The position numbers and the translations under genes were made by a program. DNA of 64,000 nucleotides from Tanypteryx hageni. Taxonomy: Eukaryota; Arthropoda; Insecta; Odonata; Petaluridae. The DNA is taken from contig CM054112.1 of NCBI GenBank assembly GCA_028673005.1, positions 22,495,624 through 22,559,623 of the forward strand, read 5' to 3'. Position 1 is the stretch's first letter. Every line of letters begins with the position of its first letter. This document shows, in pieces, positions 47,687 through 59,200 of the stretch. The notes under the pieces were generated by a model that saw only the letters and a program-made list of their open reading frames with translations, searched no databases and had not been told where the DNA came from.

Positions 47687-47722
47687 GTTCGATATAAAAA
47701 CCCTCTTCCGGCTGTTTCACTC
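47687..47722 (+). promoter_or_regulatory. Candidate core promoter: TATA box with initiator-like site
   Basis: GTTCGATATAAA (47687-47698) holds a TATAAAAA box at 47693. TCCGG follows at 47707 and an initiator-like TCACTC at 47717-47722, about 26 bases from the start of the TATA. The same GTTCGATATAAA, then eight bases, then TCCGG occurs at 56159. Confidence 0.4.
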
Positions 47723-48010
47723 TCTTTCTCTCACGCGGAGTGGACCAAAGAGGACCGGTGCATCCTCGTGGGCAACCGAGGCCCACCTACGCCGTGGTGG
47801 ACATTGGTCCGACCCACCTGAGGGATATTGGAGGGGGGGAGGTGGTAGGAAAGAAGGCATCGCAGCACCGTTGAAGAGCGGTTAGGGTGGCGGAAGGGTT
47901 AGGAGGGGGGTCAGCGAGGGCATAGGAAAGGGTAGGAGAGAAGCGCGGGGGCGGTGGGAGAAAGAGGCAGGTGCGCCTCAGCTGTGAGAGATCCCATCGT
48001 CTCGAGAGTG

Positions 48011-48090
48011 AGGGGGGTAGAGAGGGGTGGGGAGAGGGAAAGGGGGGTGGAGAGGGGAGGGGAGAGGGAAAGGGGTGGGGGTGGAGGGTG
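48011..48090 (+). repeat. G-rich minisatellite, 30-bp unit, two to three partial copies
   Basis: GGGGGGTAGAGAGGGGTGGG at about 48012 recurs as GGGGGGTGGAGAGGGGAGGG at about 48042, each followed by GAGAGGGAAAGGGG. The tract is also G-quadruplex-prone on the plus strand. Confidence 0.7.
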
Positions 48091-48469
48091 GGAGTGGGTG
48101 GTGAGATAGGCTGTGGCGCATCTTTCACCTTTATTAGGATAGCGCCTGCATTTAAGGAGGGAGACGGGATAAGAAATGTTTCTCACGGAGCGGGGCACGA
48201 TCTCTCGGGAAGAGAAGGATAGAGAGAGTTTATTGGCAAGTCGACGGATCCCATGGCCATCCCATCCTCAATGAGACTTCCAATGCCTCCGCCCCCTCTC
48301 GCTCATCCCCTGTCCACGCATTCGAAAACGGATTATTTACGGAGACAAGGTTTTGATTCGAGATCGCGTATATGTTTAACAGTCATACCCGGGAATTATT
48401 CATTGCGAAAGAATTCTTGGCAAATCAATTCTGCGGCCGAAAGAAGAAGCTGAGGAGTGATTTACTCGT

Positions 48470-51400
48470 TTTCCGCACAGCATAACAAATCTACGTTTGA
48501 TTATCAGAAATAAACATAAAGAAAAAACCTATAGCTCATATTTATTTGGTTGACTACCTATCATTTTTTGATATACGAGAAATTATTCTGAATCTAGTTT
48601 CTATGCATGATGGGAATATTCTTGGCAACGTCGCAGCTCGTTTGGAGGAATTTAAACGATTCAGCGTGACTTTAGACACATAACTGAATACTTGGTGAAA
48701 TTCTATGGAACTCATGTTTGGAAGTATGAGTGCAATTTCTATCGTTCTATCATGGCGTTCGGTAACGGAAAATTCCCAGAAAATTTGCAGAAAAGCAGAA
48801 TTTAATGCCTGGATATCCGATTTAAAAGAGAAATTTTGCTTAAATGCGCCTAATTCTCACAGTGCACCTCTGGTGTACAGATTTAACATCTTTCTTTATC
48901 TGCCAAATGAAATTCCATTTTTTAATTTATTAGAGAAACTTCGTTTAGAGTCATTATTTGGAGTAACTAGGAATGAGTTATAGGGCTAATATATTTATTA
49001 TATTTCTTATTCAATAAGTTATATAAGTTAATTCCTTAACCTTTTTTTTAAATGCAGGAATTTAAAAAATACAAGAAGAAGCATTTTATGCCTCTCATCT
49101 GTTTATTACATATAAATTATATCATTATATCATAAAATTTAATTACTTCGATATTATAAATGCTTTGATATTGTTTATTTGTTTCGACTTAAAGTCAGAT
49201 CATAGCAATTGGATATGGGAGAAAATTTAGATAATGGAAACATTATATCTTGCTCACTCGTAACTAATTTTTTTACCAGGCTTTCATTTTGGAGAAATTT
49301 TCCGATTTTTGTCATACATTAGCGGAGAAGTCGCTTAATTCCATCATAATCCACTGATTATGACAGCGCTGCTGTCCGAAGACATACTTAGTCTTTCGAA
49401 ATTCAGTCATATTTATAGAATTTAATTGTCGTATCTACTGAAAGTCCGTGTCGCAGTCAGAAGACGAACAAGCCTAGACAATTTTTTTGAAATATCGAGT
49501 CCCTAGAGTGGAATAATTTCTGTGAACCTATTTTTTCTTTCCAACACATAGATTCTTCGATTGAGAGTACGTAGATATTTGCCTGGTGAATTCCTGTCTC
49601 GGTCGAAAGTCAAAAATTTCTAGATAAAGTTGTTTTTCGAAATAACAGGTCTCCTGCGCGGAATTAACGCTAGTTAACTTATTAAATAATAACTTAATAA
49701 ATTTTTCTTTCAATTTGATTATTTTATACCTCTTTTCCAAAATACTCATTTAATACTTCTAACTAATTACTGTGGCTCTCTAAATATCACAAATTACCTC
49801 TGATGACGAATTCTTGCCATCGTAGTCTATGCCAGAATCTAACCGAATTAATCAAGCAAAGAAGGTTGATTATACGTATTATTATCATCGTATAATGGTT
49901 TACGCTTATACCGAAAAAGGTCTCTCCTTAACGAACGATCAAGGTTCCAGTCGAGACCTGATTGGATATATCGCCGAGATCCAAGGACCAATAGGGAGGT
50001 GATATCATGGGTCTCACAACCGGCACTGAATCTAACACGAAGAGATCGGAGTTCTAATCCAGATTCAATTCCCGAATTCACTCACCTTACATAATCGAAA
50101 CTTAGTGGACAACCAATTATTTAGCTGATATTTGACTATACTACTGAATACATTGCATTATATTGTTTATATATATACATACGCGGGAATTAAGGGCATT
50201 TTATAGCTTAAATATATTCATTTCAGCTTAAGTTTTTTAAACTCCGGAATCGCTATAATAGATTTTTCTTCTAGTGGGTGAATAATTTTAAGGTAACCAC
50301 TCTGTATCCTATATAAAACCATACTATCAATATGAGATCGATACGTATTTTAGGGTGGAATTTATGAAACTAATACTTCCAATAAATGATAAGAGATGCT
50401 ATTGGAAACAATTGAATAAGCAATGTTTGCAATTAGACCACAAAATGGCCGCCGTTAGGAACAATTCGTAACACCCCTCACCTAACCTATAAAAGTAATG
50501 ACGCATGTGTTCTTATTACATGAAAGATGGGTGAATTTTCTCTGGATTTATCTACTTCTCAAACTGGTTTAGTCAACCGTCTATGGATTTCGGGGTTACC
50601 AACATTATTTATCCAATAAAATGCAAGCTAATTAATTCATTTTGATCACTCAAATAGATATATCGCGTAATACTAGATCAAAATAAAAAGAGCTATTCTG
50701 GCGACAAGCGGAAGCAGTCGTTATGTTAAGGTTAAGTGTATCTCAATAAATGCGCTATCTGATTTTTTCGACCTCCTAAGTATTTAGATCCATAAACATA
50801 AAAATGGAAAAATTCAGCTGAAGACAATTGAACGGCAGTCATCAAAAAGTTTTAGTTATAGGAGATTCTTCCTCTGATGTTGTACACAAAAAAGTTATAT
50901 AATCTATACTATTCAATCAAAATTTGCGAATATATACGAAAGATTTGATTGCAAAATTTTCGTAATTGATGAAATTCGCATAATAATCGGAGGATGAGAC
51001 AGATGGTCAAAATATGCACACCTTTCAAGATGGAATCGCTGGGATGAACTAGAAACAGGTTTATTATGGAAACACAATTTGCAGACGTTATCTGCAGTGC
51101 ATTATCGAATGTTGATTCCATTTCGCTTTATCATAAGATTTTCAGATAATGACCACTTACTTAATAGCGTTCTTAATTCTATCTTACGAATATCGACTTG
51201 AATAATTATAGCTCCTAATCATTCAACCATAAGCACCTGCTGCAATCCACAAATGCTGTTTACCTATATTTTTACAGTACTAGCTAGAATTTTTGACAAA
51301 ATAATTTTGAATTGAATTAACATATTTTATTAGGGGAGATATGCCTAGAAGCAAATTATGCAATTTTTAAATTACGAATACGAGTACAGGGTGTCCATGA

Positions 51401-52260
51401 ATTCTCTAGCAATTCTACATGTGCGTGCATATTATATTTACCATTTATTTCATAGAGCATTTATTTGTAAATAATTAATTTCTTTAAAACAATGCTTTTC
51501 TTAAGATTTAATAATACCAGAGTTACATAATTGGATTCATCAATTTGAATTACGATTTTCTGAAATTACCATGGGTTTCCTGAATGCCCTAAATATCCGT
51601 TATACTTTTCTTAGGACGTTTTATATGGACGAGAAAAATAAGCACTGCGGCTCTTTAACAGCAAGAACAAAATAATGAATGATTATTTTAAATTAAACTG
51701 GCTTATAAGAATTACACCATTACGTTGCCATGTTGGAATGGCAAAAAGTTAAAAGGACAAGGGAAGAAAGAACTGCATTGCTACTTCGCATGGTAAAATT
51801 AAAAGGAAATGTTAAAATTTGTGAAATTGACCTATTACCCCGAGACAGGAAAAGAAAAACTTTATAAACGATTTCACTATAAACTTGATATTGCAGCATT
51901 ACGAAACCTAGGTGTCAATAAAACTAATATATTTAGCGAAACTGCTTGTAGTGTTTCCTTTTCCTATTTTTGTTGCTGTGACTCCTGGATAGACGGCCGT
52001 ACCGCAAAAACATGGTTATCTGGCATCGTTAGTTTAGCATGGATGGACAAAACGAGAATTATTTCATACTCAAACAATATCGCCGGAGAGAATTTTTCTT
52101 ATAAAATTGACAAAAATTCCCTCGGCTGACTTGGCGCAAAATAACGCCGAGTCGATATAGGATCTCGAACAAAAAAAGAACGCCCAGAGAATCTCCTATG
52201 TCCTTTCGCCATCTTTTCTTCAGTATTTCCCTCCACGCTTTTTACGCGTACCTTTATTTT
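48470..52260. other. AT-rich non-coding sequence
   Basis: About 3.8 kb with scattered open frames of 60-106 codons that show no known motif. A TACAGGGTGTCC motif at about 51386 resembles an arthropod transposon end, but no inverted partner was found. A tRNA-like TTCAATTCCCG motif occurs at about 50066. Confidence 0.4.
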
Positions 52261-52289
52261 CTGTCTCGGTTTTAATCGCGTTCTCCTCG

Positions 52290-53490
52290 CCCTCTCCGTA
52301 AGAAGGGGGAAGAGAGAGAGCAAAGAAAGGTGAGTCGGAGAGAATAGACAGAAAGAAAAAAGAGGGAGGAGAAAGATGCGACCTCCTCCTCCGCCATCAC
52401 TCACATTCCACTCCATCGCTTCCCCCTTCCTCTCAAGAAAGATGCTTGCGAACACTTCTCTCCCTTTCCTCAGATCGCCTCATTCCTCCTCACCCTCCTC
52501 CCCTCCTCCTCCTCTCGCCTCCCCCGCATCCTCCTCCTCTTCCCTCACCTTCTTTCTTCCTCACCCTCCGGTTCCTTCCCTCCGCCTCCTCTCCCGGTGC
52601 ATGTTTATGCGTATTTCCCGCCGGCGAGGGAATAATATACGCAGATCTAAGGACAAGAGATGGGGCGTTTTGAGGAGGTGGAGGAGGCTTTGTGGGAGGG
52701 GCACCTCTTCCATCCATCTCTTCTTCTTCTTCCCCCACTTGATCAATGATTCTTCGCAGCGCCCAACCGGTATCCGACTCCCTCCCTCTCTCTCTCTCAC
52801 TCTTTCCTCTTTTTTCCCTTTCCTTCCCCAGTTAGCCTTTCTCTTTTCACTTTCTTCTCTTTCCATACTTTAGCTCTCTTTTTGCATTCGTTTGTTTCGT
52901 CTCTCTGATTCCTTCCTCTCACCCAAAACTATCTTTACTCCTTTTCTGCCTTTTCCTTCACATTTTATTTCGTTTTCAGTTCTTCCTCTCTCGTTTTCCC
53001 CCTCGTTTCCTTTTTATCTTACAACTCTTTTTATACTTTCGCGTTTTATTATTCTCTCTCTCGCCTTCCCTTCCGAGTTTACGTTTCTCTATCTCGCCAT
53101 CTTCTTCATAAATCTCACTTCCCTTTTCTTCGCTTGATCTATTTTTTGTCCAATTCTTAATCCCTCTCCCATCCTACTTCTTTATTCTCCACACCTCATT
53201 CTTCTCCTGTTTTGTTAGTCACCCGACTCCTCGGACTTCTCTCTTTCTCTCTTCTTGACCATTAACCTCACTCCCACCCTCATTAACTCCAGCTTTTCCA
53301 CCTCTCCTTCGCATCCACCTATTTTTCCCTCTTCTGCGGCTGTAAAAGACTCTCCTGCTCAATCATCTTTCTCTCTCCTCCCTCTCCTCTCTTCTCATCT
53401 CCCTCTGTTTTTCTTGACAGAGATCTCTCTCTCTATATCTCTCAGAAGAGTTCGTTTATTCGCCGACAGTATCCTCACTTTAAGGTAAGC
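52290..53490. other. 1.2-kb polypyrimidine-rich island
   Basis: A purine-rich lead (52305-52375) switches to a plus strand dominated by C and T to about 53450. Between 52600 and 52730 there is a GC-richer break with an E2F-like TTTCCCGCC at about 52614. Frames (up to 165 codons) read as Ser/Pro/Leu/Phe low complexity. The block ends near a possible splice donor context, AAGGTAAGC at about 53482. It may be a very long untranslated exon or polypyrimidine intron segment. Confidence 0.4.
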
Positions 53491-53499
53491 GTCGATTTC

Positions 53500-55430
53500 A
53501 TTTATCCCTACAAAGTCCTTTCCGGAATAATTTTTGCCAGTTTCATTTCCTCAACAAGACTCTCGTGTCCTCTCCTCGCTCAAACTGTTGCAAAATACCT
53601 ATCTGACTGATCTTTGTCTGTCAGTAGGAGACTGTTTAGAAAATAACCGAGAAAATCATTCTGATTTCTCATTCCACTCAACAGGTTTTGCCAAATTCAT
53701 GCATCTTTATTTTCATTAAAAACACAGAATAGAATAATTTTATAATGAATAAAAATGAAGAGATACGGAAATTATAATTTATCACCTGAAAGAATGCAGG
53801 ATATATTTCAGTTTAATTATATCATCTATGCTGTGTCCAACACAGTCATTTTCCCGTGTCTACGAGAAACTCCGAATTTTCTTCATCATAAATAAATTGC
53901 CATCTTCTCTACTTTTCTACATTCATCATAATCTCTATCTTTATTCTAATTACCCAGCATCTTCTCTGAAGCATGTTATTCTTTCAATATTACTACGATT
54001 CTTTTTACCTTCATACTCAAACATTCTTGGAACGGAAAATTTTGTCAGTATTTCCTTGCTTCCACAAATTCAATTAATTTGACTACTTTTCAAAATTTTC
54101 ATTAAAACTTCTTCTGTGTATAAGGTATCATTGTTGAAATACTAACCCGTAAAAATAGTTTTCTACATGAAAAAGGGTGCCCTTCATTGCATATTGATGA
54201 ATCTCAAAGCAATGGGTCCACGTGGCAGCCGACGCCATGAGTCTGTAAGATGACGCGCTTGTTAGCTGCGAAATGTATCGCCAATTTTTTTCCTCCCGAA
54301 GAGGTTGAGCTCGCACACCGGAAGTCTTCAGCAGCTGCATTTTGAAGAATTAAAAATGTCTTCATTTTTATGAGTTGATGGCCTTTTCATTCCGGCCAGG
54401 AACAATCAAGATGATTAAACTCGTGACGTCTGTTGAGTAATGATGCAGTATCATAATCCCAACGGTATAATTGTGGTGGGATACGGAATCGTAGAACGAA
54501 GTGCTGTGTTTTTTAAAAATATCTATCCGACGCGCTGCCATGAATTAATCATAAACACTCGCCATATATTATAAAACGGTAATAAAATGTTGATAAAACT
54601 TATAGAATAAGAGATAAATGGATAAACGGAAGAATTTGTTAATAATGGATGACTGGAATTACGTACTAAAAGGAAAGGCCTTTGATCTCCTGAGCTTACT
54701 TCTAAAGTTATTAGTTATTTCTTCAGTAAAATTGGATTTTTTGATCGAATGCCGATTGATTGTGTACTAATTCTATATAATAGATGTAGATTATGATGCA
54801 GTTATTTGGGCGATACGCATGCATAACGGAGAGGCTTATTTAAGGGAAAAGAAAATAAAAAATATTTCGCTTTTTTGTGCTTCTTGCAACATGGAATAAA
54901 TACTTGACACTGGTAATTTTCCATCTACGACCTATGCGAAGTAAAAAAGAGAAATACTAGATACATAAAAAAAGCGTCGAAATCATAGATCCTTTATTCT
55001 TTACTAGTGACTCGAAATGTGACCCTGTAAAGCGGTCATAGAAATTACTCATGTTATTCATTTGATGCAAGCCATTAACACAAAGGAACTCATTTTAGAA
55101 TGAGTTACTTTCAGTATAAAAAGCTAAGTTAATGACTTTTATGGCCATCGGACGAAACAGCGACCTTATTCGTGGTCAAGAGAATACTCTCTTCACACAT
55201 TCTGCTTAATAGAGGCAACTTAATACTGGTGCGTCCATCTATCCAGAGATTCGAATTATGCTCGCGAGTCCTCTCCTACTCATAATCATCGCGGATAATG
55301 CTGAACTAAGAGATTATTTTCCAAATAAATGGAGAAAGGGTTGAAGTAGAGTGAAGATTCTTGTTATTCCTGGGCACCTTGAAGAAGGAAAAATGCCTAA
55401 ACACCTGTAAACCACTCAATACACGTCCCG
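53500..55430. other. AT-rich non-coding sequence
   Basis: Nothing recognisable. Open frames of 61-84 codons have no known motif. Confidence 0.4.
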
Positions 55431-55439
55431 AGTCCCTTT

Positions 55440-56210
55440 CAACACACACACGCACGCATTCCTGTTGGTGAGGGCGGATATCTAACTGAGCGAAGGAAGA
55501 GGGAGAAGAGGGGTGGGTGGAATGCTAAACCTTTTCCTCGATCCGTTGGATTTCTAGCGGTCACGCGTCGAGGAGGCGGACGGGAGGAAAGGAGAGATAG
55601 AGAGGGAGGAGAGCAGGATGAAGATAGCGAGCGAAGCCCCGACGGGGGTACGGAGCGCCCTTACTCCCCCAGTAAAGGCTCATTGAACCTCCCGAGCGTC
55701 GGCGGAGTCGTTCAACAGCCGCGGATCGCAGCCTCTCTCTCTCTATAACGCCTCCTCTTGCCTCCTCCTTCCTCTCTCGTGATTCGCTTGTACCCGCGTG
55801 CTGGCGCCTTCTGCTCCCACGGGCGGGGGTGGGCGAACGGTGGGAGGTGACTTAAGGGAGGGTTGGAGGGAGATAAAAGGAAGTCTCTTCGACGAGGCGG
55901 CCGCGGAGGCCCTAGGTTCTAGGAGGGAGAGAGAGAGAGACTCGGAGAGGAGAGAGAGGCAGTTTGCGTCAAAGTAAAGAGGAGATGGAGACAGAGAGAG
56001 AGAGAGGGATGGAACGAGAGGGTAGAAGGGAGGGAGAAGTCTTCAAAGAAAGAGAGAGAGAGAGAGAGGCGCGGTGCCCGTAAGAAGAAAAAGAGAAGGA
56101 TTCGATGGCTCATCTTGTTAAAAGCACTCAACAGAGAAGGAAATGACGCGCCTCTTGAGTTCGATATAAATCGCTGTCTCCGGTTCCATTCCATTTATCT
56201 CTTAGGCTTT
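55440..56210. promoter_or_regulatory. GC-rich island with GA runs and TATA-like site
   Basis: CpG sites are dense at 55545-55720 and 55790-55910. GA runs follow at 55925-55940, 55992-56008 and 56050-56068. The island ends with GTTCGATATAAA (56159-56170) and TCCGG (56179-56183), as in the island at 47.7 kb. A 91-codon minus-strand frame is Ser/Leu low complexity. The likely role is a promoter region of an unidentified plus-strand transcript. Confidence 0.4.
56159..56183 (+). promoter_or_regulatory. Candidate core promoter: TATA box in shared signature
   Basis: TATAAA lies at 56165-56170 within GTTCGATATAAA, with TCCGG starting exactly 20 bases after the first G. This matches the arrangement at 47687-47711. 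Confidence 0.4.
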
Positions 56211-59200
56211 GGTATTCGCGTATAAGTATTTATATGAGATATATGCGCAAACTTTAGCTAGCGGGTGGTTTTGAATTCGTCGAGGCTGTTACATTATGAT
56301 CTCTGAGATGTGCTCGTCTTTCAAATAGAGTCCGTTCCTAGCCTATGTAGAGATATACGCAGAATTATTTTCTATATCGAAGTAATAAATTTATTGCAGC
56401 AGCTAGTGATGAGATTTTGGCCAAATATTGACCGTTTCAATTGCTGAAGGCGTTTTGATAAAGCGTTTAAATTGAGGACGGGAGACAAACGTTCATGGCA
56501 CGTCACTTCGGTTTGATCTTTCAGTTCTCGTTTATTTTTTATCTCGGCAGGCTTTTGCGATTTGAAGTGCCTGCTTATAAAGGGCTTTTATTAAACTCGC
56601 CTTGAATTTTAAAAACCTTTACTGCGTTTTAAAAATTTTTATATGGTTGAACTGAAAATTTCTTAATATCTGTAGCGAATAAATGGCATTCTTGGTGGAA
56701 TTTCCAGTAAGAAACCTGCCATGAAGTTTTGGAGTTCGATCCCATACAAGATAACCTAAAAATAGATGTGATGTAAATTGTCATAAGAATACAAATAATA
56801 AATTCATACCTCTGTTAATATAGACACTTGATATAATATTCTACCGCTTGTTTTTAAAGGAGAATGTAAGTACGAAGAAGATTCGGAGCGAATGGATTAC
56901 AAGAAATTTAGTTAAAATAATTGATATGACGACTATCTCTATAAATTGATTTAATTATTAAGGCATCATATTGTGGCGATTATCAAACATGCTAAACTAT
57001 AAACGCGTATGATGAATTAAAATGTAAATATTACCGCAAGCAACGATTCTTCTAATTATATTTAGGTTGTTTTTAAATCAACATAGTTAGTATAGGATAT
57101 TTCAGCCTTTTCACGAAAATCAACTTATATCTCATACATCATACTGGTGGTATTTGAAAACTTATGTTTAGAGTAATAACCCTTACGATATAAATTTCAA
57201 AAGACATTGACCTTTCCATCTCCGACCCACCGTCTTACACGCTACCCATCCAGCTTTTGCCTCATTCTTCTTCTTGGAGGGCATTGCTCACTCGAGATAT
57301 GTTCGAGTAGAAAATAAATGATTACACATTTTATCATTATTACAATCAGACGCCGGTATATTTACAAACATTCTTACTATACTGCATCAAACTACTTAAT
57401 TTTTCAAACAAAATTTACGGAACATAAAGCTACGGAAGATAATGCTTTATTAAGCATGATGATGCTGCCATTTTTTAATTTTGATAAATCGCGTGTCTTT
57501 AAGAAGCCATTTTTACAACCTGTCCTGCGTTATCGTATTTCTGGTTTATTTCTTTCATTAAAGTGTTAATTGCTGCTTATTTTGTATCTAATAAAAACCC
57601 ATTTATACTTCAGCACTAGCATTTTTCACAAATGAGGATAAAGTGGGTTTTTTCCACATGTAAATGACGGGACATGATCAAGATATGATCAAATTTTTAA
57701 AGGTGATTTGCTTGTCCTAGACCTGAAGATAGGGACATGTTGTCTGAAAATGAAATATCTAACGGGAAACATTGCCGCAAAATGTAAGTGATGCTCACTC
57801 AGCGGATTTTCTCATAAAAGCGATTATGGAAGCAAAGCGTAAAAACTTGGATGTTGTAAAAATTTGAACGCATATTCTTGAGTAAGAAAGTTTGAGCGGG
57901 CACTATCTACAGTTATTAAGAAAAGAGAGAAACCTGTACAGGAAAATGCCGAAAAACTTATGATATCATGATTAGTATATATAAGAGATCGATATAAAAT
58001 GCTAGCCACCAAATTGTATTTAAATCGAAATTAAAACTGTTGAATTACGTTTTGAACTCATGTAGAACAAATATTGTTTTCAAATAAAGAAGTTAAATAT
58101 GTTCAATTATAACAATGAGTAAGGAAGAAAATCAAGAGTAGTTAGTTCGGTCTAAATCAGTTTAGCACCATGAATTTGACTGCGGGAGTAAATGAGAACG
58201 AATATGCAACATTTTTATCTGCATTTTATAAGACATACGTAGACTGACGAACAAATAGAATTGTTTTTAATTTTTATCTTTAACTGATTTGTTTGCACAC
58301 AACAAAAACGACCAAGTAATTTATATTATAAAATCTTAGTAGATATTTGTTTATAATACGAAGGGATTAATTTCTGCGCGCGTCAATCCCGCACCTCGCT
58401 CCCCGAGGCGAACTCGACCGGTGCTCATGTGCATCCCTGAACCCCCTCCTTTAAGCATATATTTAAGGTAGAAAATTATATCTAGCCCCATTTTGGAGCT
58501 CTCTCTTAGTTGACGTCACGTTTCATATCAAATTCATTTATCTGTTAATTAAGGGTTTGCCGACCAACTACGACTTTAATGTATAGAGAGATATCTGGAT
58601 TAGAAATACTCCTTAGCACAATATCAATGGATAATGGAATATATCTTAATTTATTTCCTTTACCATCGTATTATGTACCTATTTATTGTTTAAACTTCAA
58701 CATAGCGTCGAAATTTCGTAAATATGTGGAAAGATGCGACGAAGAATTTTAATCCCAGTTAATCATATGCAATTACATGAAACCGACAACAATGCAAATC
58801 ACGTAGACGAAGAGAGGTTTCCACGTAAAAATACGTCAAATTTTCGCGTTAAAAACTAATTTATCGACCAATTCGACGCGTATTAAAAAATTGGCGGCAG
58901 GAAAATAAAATTTCGTTCATTTAGGCGTTTGTTGTTTCAAGTCTCGAACTCCTACAACGATTCTAAGTTATTTTAAAATTCCAATGATTATTGTGCTACG
59001 CACATTCCAGTGTTAATCAAATGGAGAAAATAACTCTGCTAGAATCGAATTCATGACTTATATGTAGACATTTAGCAGCTTAAAATATAACAATGACAAA
59101 GACAGCAATACCTGAAAGTTTGATCGAAAAAGTATGAAAAGTGTTTTAGTTATAAGCAGTTTTCGTCACATGATTAGGCTACCGATCGACCGACTACGAC

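Larger units (their letters stand above)
47500..48460. promoter_or_regulatory. GC-rich island with candidate core promoter
   Basis: A GA run (about 47597-47614) is followed by a TATA-like site (47693), a GC-moderate segment (47740-47820), and a G-rich purine stretch (47830-48110). Frames of 83-113 codons are low complexity. The order of GA run, TATA and GC-rich leader is promoter-like, but no coding exon downstream is recognised. Confidence 0.4.

Noticed and set aside
49920..50080. tRNA-like TTCAATTCCCG with possible upstream A-box
   Set aside because: Box B deviates from consensus and no arms pair; too weak for a SINE call.
51386..51410. TACAGGGTGTCC motif resembling a transposon end
   Set aside because: No inverted partner was found in the following few kilobases, and no target duplication can be defined.
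51809..52129. 106-codon open frame in AT-rich DNA, plus strand
   Set aside because: Relatively long for its composition, but no motif, repeat or synonymous-change signal supports coding.
52376..52873. 165-codon open frame on the plus strand
   Set aside because: Same cause: pyrimidine-rich DNA yields Ser/Pro/Leu/Phe low complexity with no motif.
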